Under the pieces are notes generated by a model. The model was given only the letters and a program-made list of their open reading frames with translations, made no database searches and had not been told where the DNA came from. Positions 20,891 to 20,985 of a stretch of DNA of 20,985 bases are shown here, piece after piece. The stretch covers positions 1-20,985 of the forward strand of contig MU867162.1 of NCBI GenBank assembly GCA_033725935.1. Direction: 5' to 3'. Within the stretch, counting starts at the first letter, position 1; the number at the start of each line of letters is the position of its first letter. The translations under genes were made by a program, and so were the position numbers. This stretch comes from Cladorrhinum sp. PSN259 (taxonomy: Eukaryota; Ascomycota; Sordariomycetes; Sordariales; Podosporaceae).

Positions 20891-20985
20891 TTCCTCTTCC
20901 TCTTCCTCTTCCTCTTCCTCTTCCTCTTCCTCTTCCTCTTCCTCTTCCTCTTCCTCTTCCTCTTCCTCTTCCTCTTCCTCTTCCT
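20891..20985. repeat. Perfect (TTCCTC)n hexanucleotide array at the window end
   Basis: Ninety-five bases form fifteen full copies plus five bases without a mismatch, running off the end. The + strand is pure pyrimidine and the - strand pure purine. Because the unit is six bases, no frame acquires a stop; on the minus strand it could encode Glu-Glu repeats. True length is unknown. Confidence 0.98.

Overview
The window looks like nuclear DNA of a filamentous ascomycete (Pezizomycotina, probably a Sordariomycete). It carries three recognisable protein genes, all on the + strand. Their introns are short (60-75 bp) and GT-AG, with CTAAC/CTAAT-type branch points near the acceptor. The rest is long, ordinary-looking intergenic DNA. 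I see no bacterial operon signs, CRISPR array, rRNA, canonical tRNA or intact transposon. The window begins in a poly-C/poly-A run and ends inside a perfect hexanucleotide repeat, so it may be one draft contig bounded by low-complexity DNA.

Layout: 1-1556 is a homopolymer block followed by the promoter and leader of a malate synthase gene. 1557-3310 is malate synthase in three exons; the last tiny exon encodes a C-terminal peroxisomal-type tail. 3311 to about 10930 is 7.6 kb without a gene I can defend. 10934-11621 is a leader-like stretch with no ATG, leading into a C2H2 zinc-finger transcription factor at 11622-13181 (two exons). 13182-18541 is another gene-poor stretch with simple repeats and a striking near-perfect 52-bp hairpin at 15267-15402 that carries tRNA-type box A and box B sequences. 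18542-19249 is a Ctr-family copper transporter (two exons). 19250-20985 is intergenic and ends in a (TTCCTC)n array.

The three genes do not form a pathway: one glyoxylate-cycle enzyme, one sequence-specific regulator and one plasma-membrane-type copper importer. No known gene cluster is evident. The most interesting points are the hairpin, the placement of malate synthase intron 2 directly before the targeting exon (retention would give an immediate stop and a protein lacking the signal), and the unusual AUG-free leader of the transcription factor.
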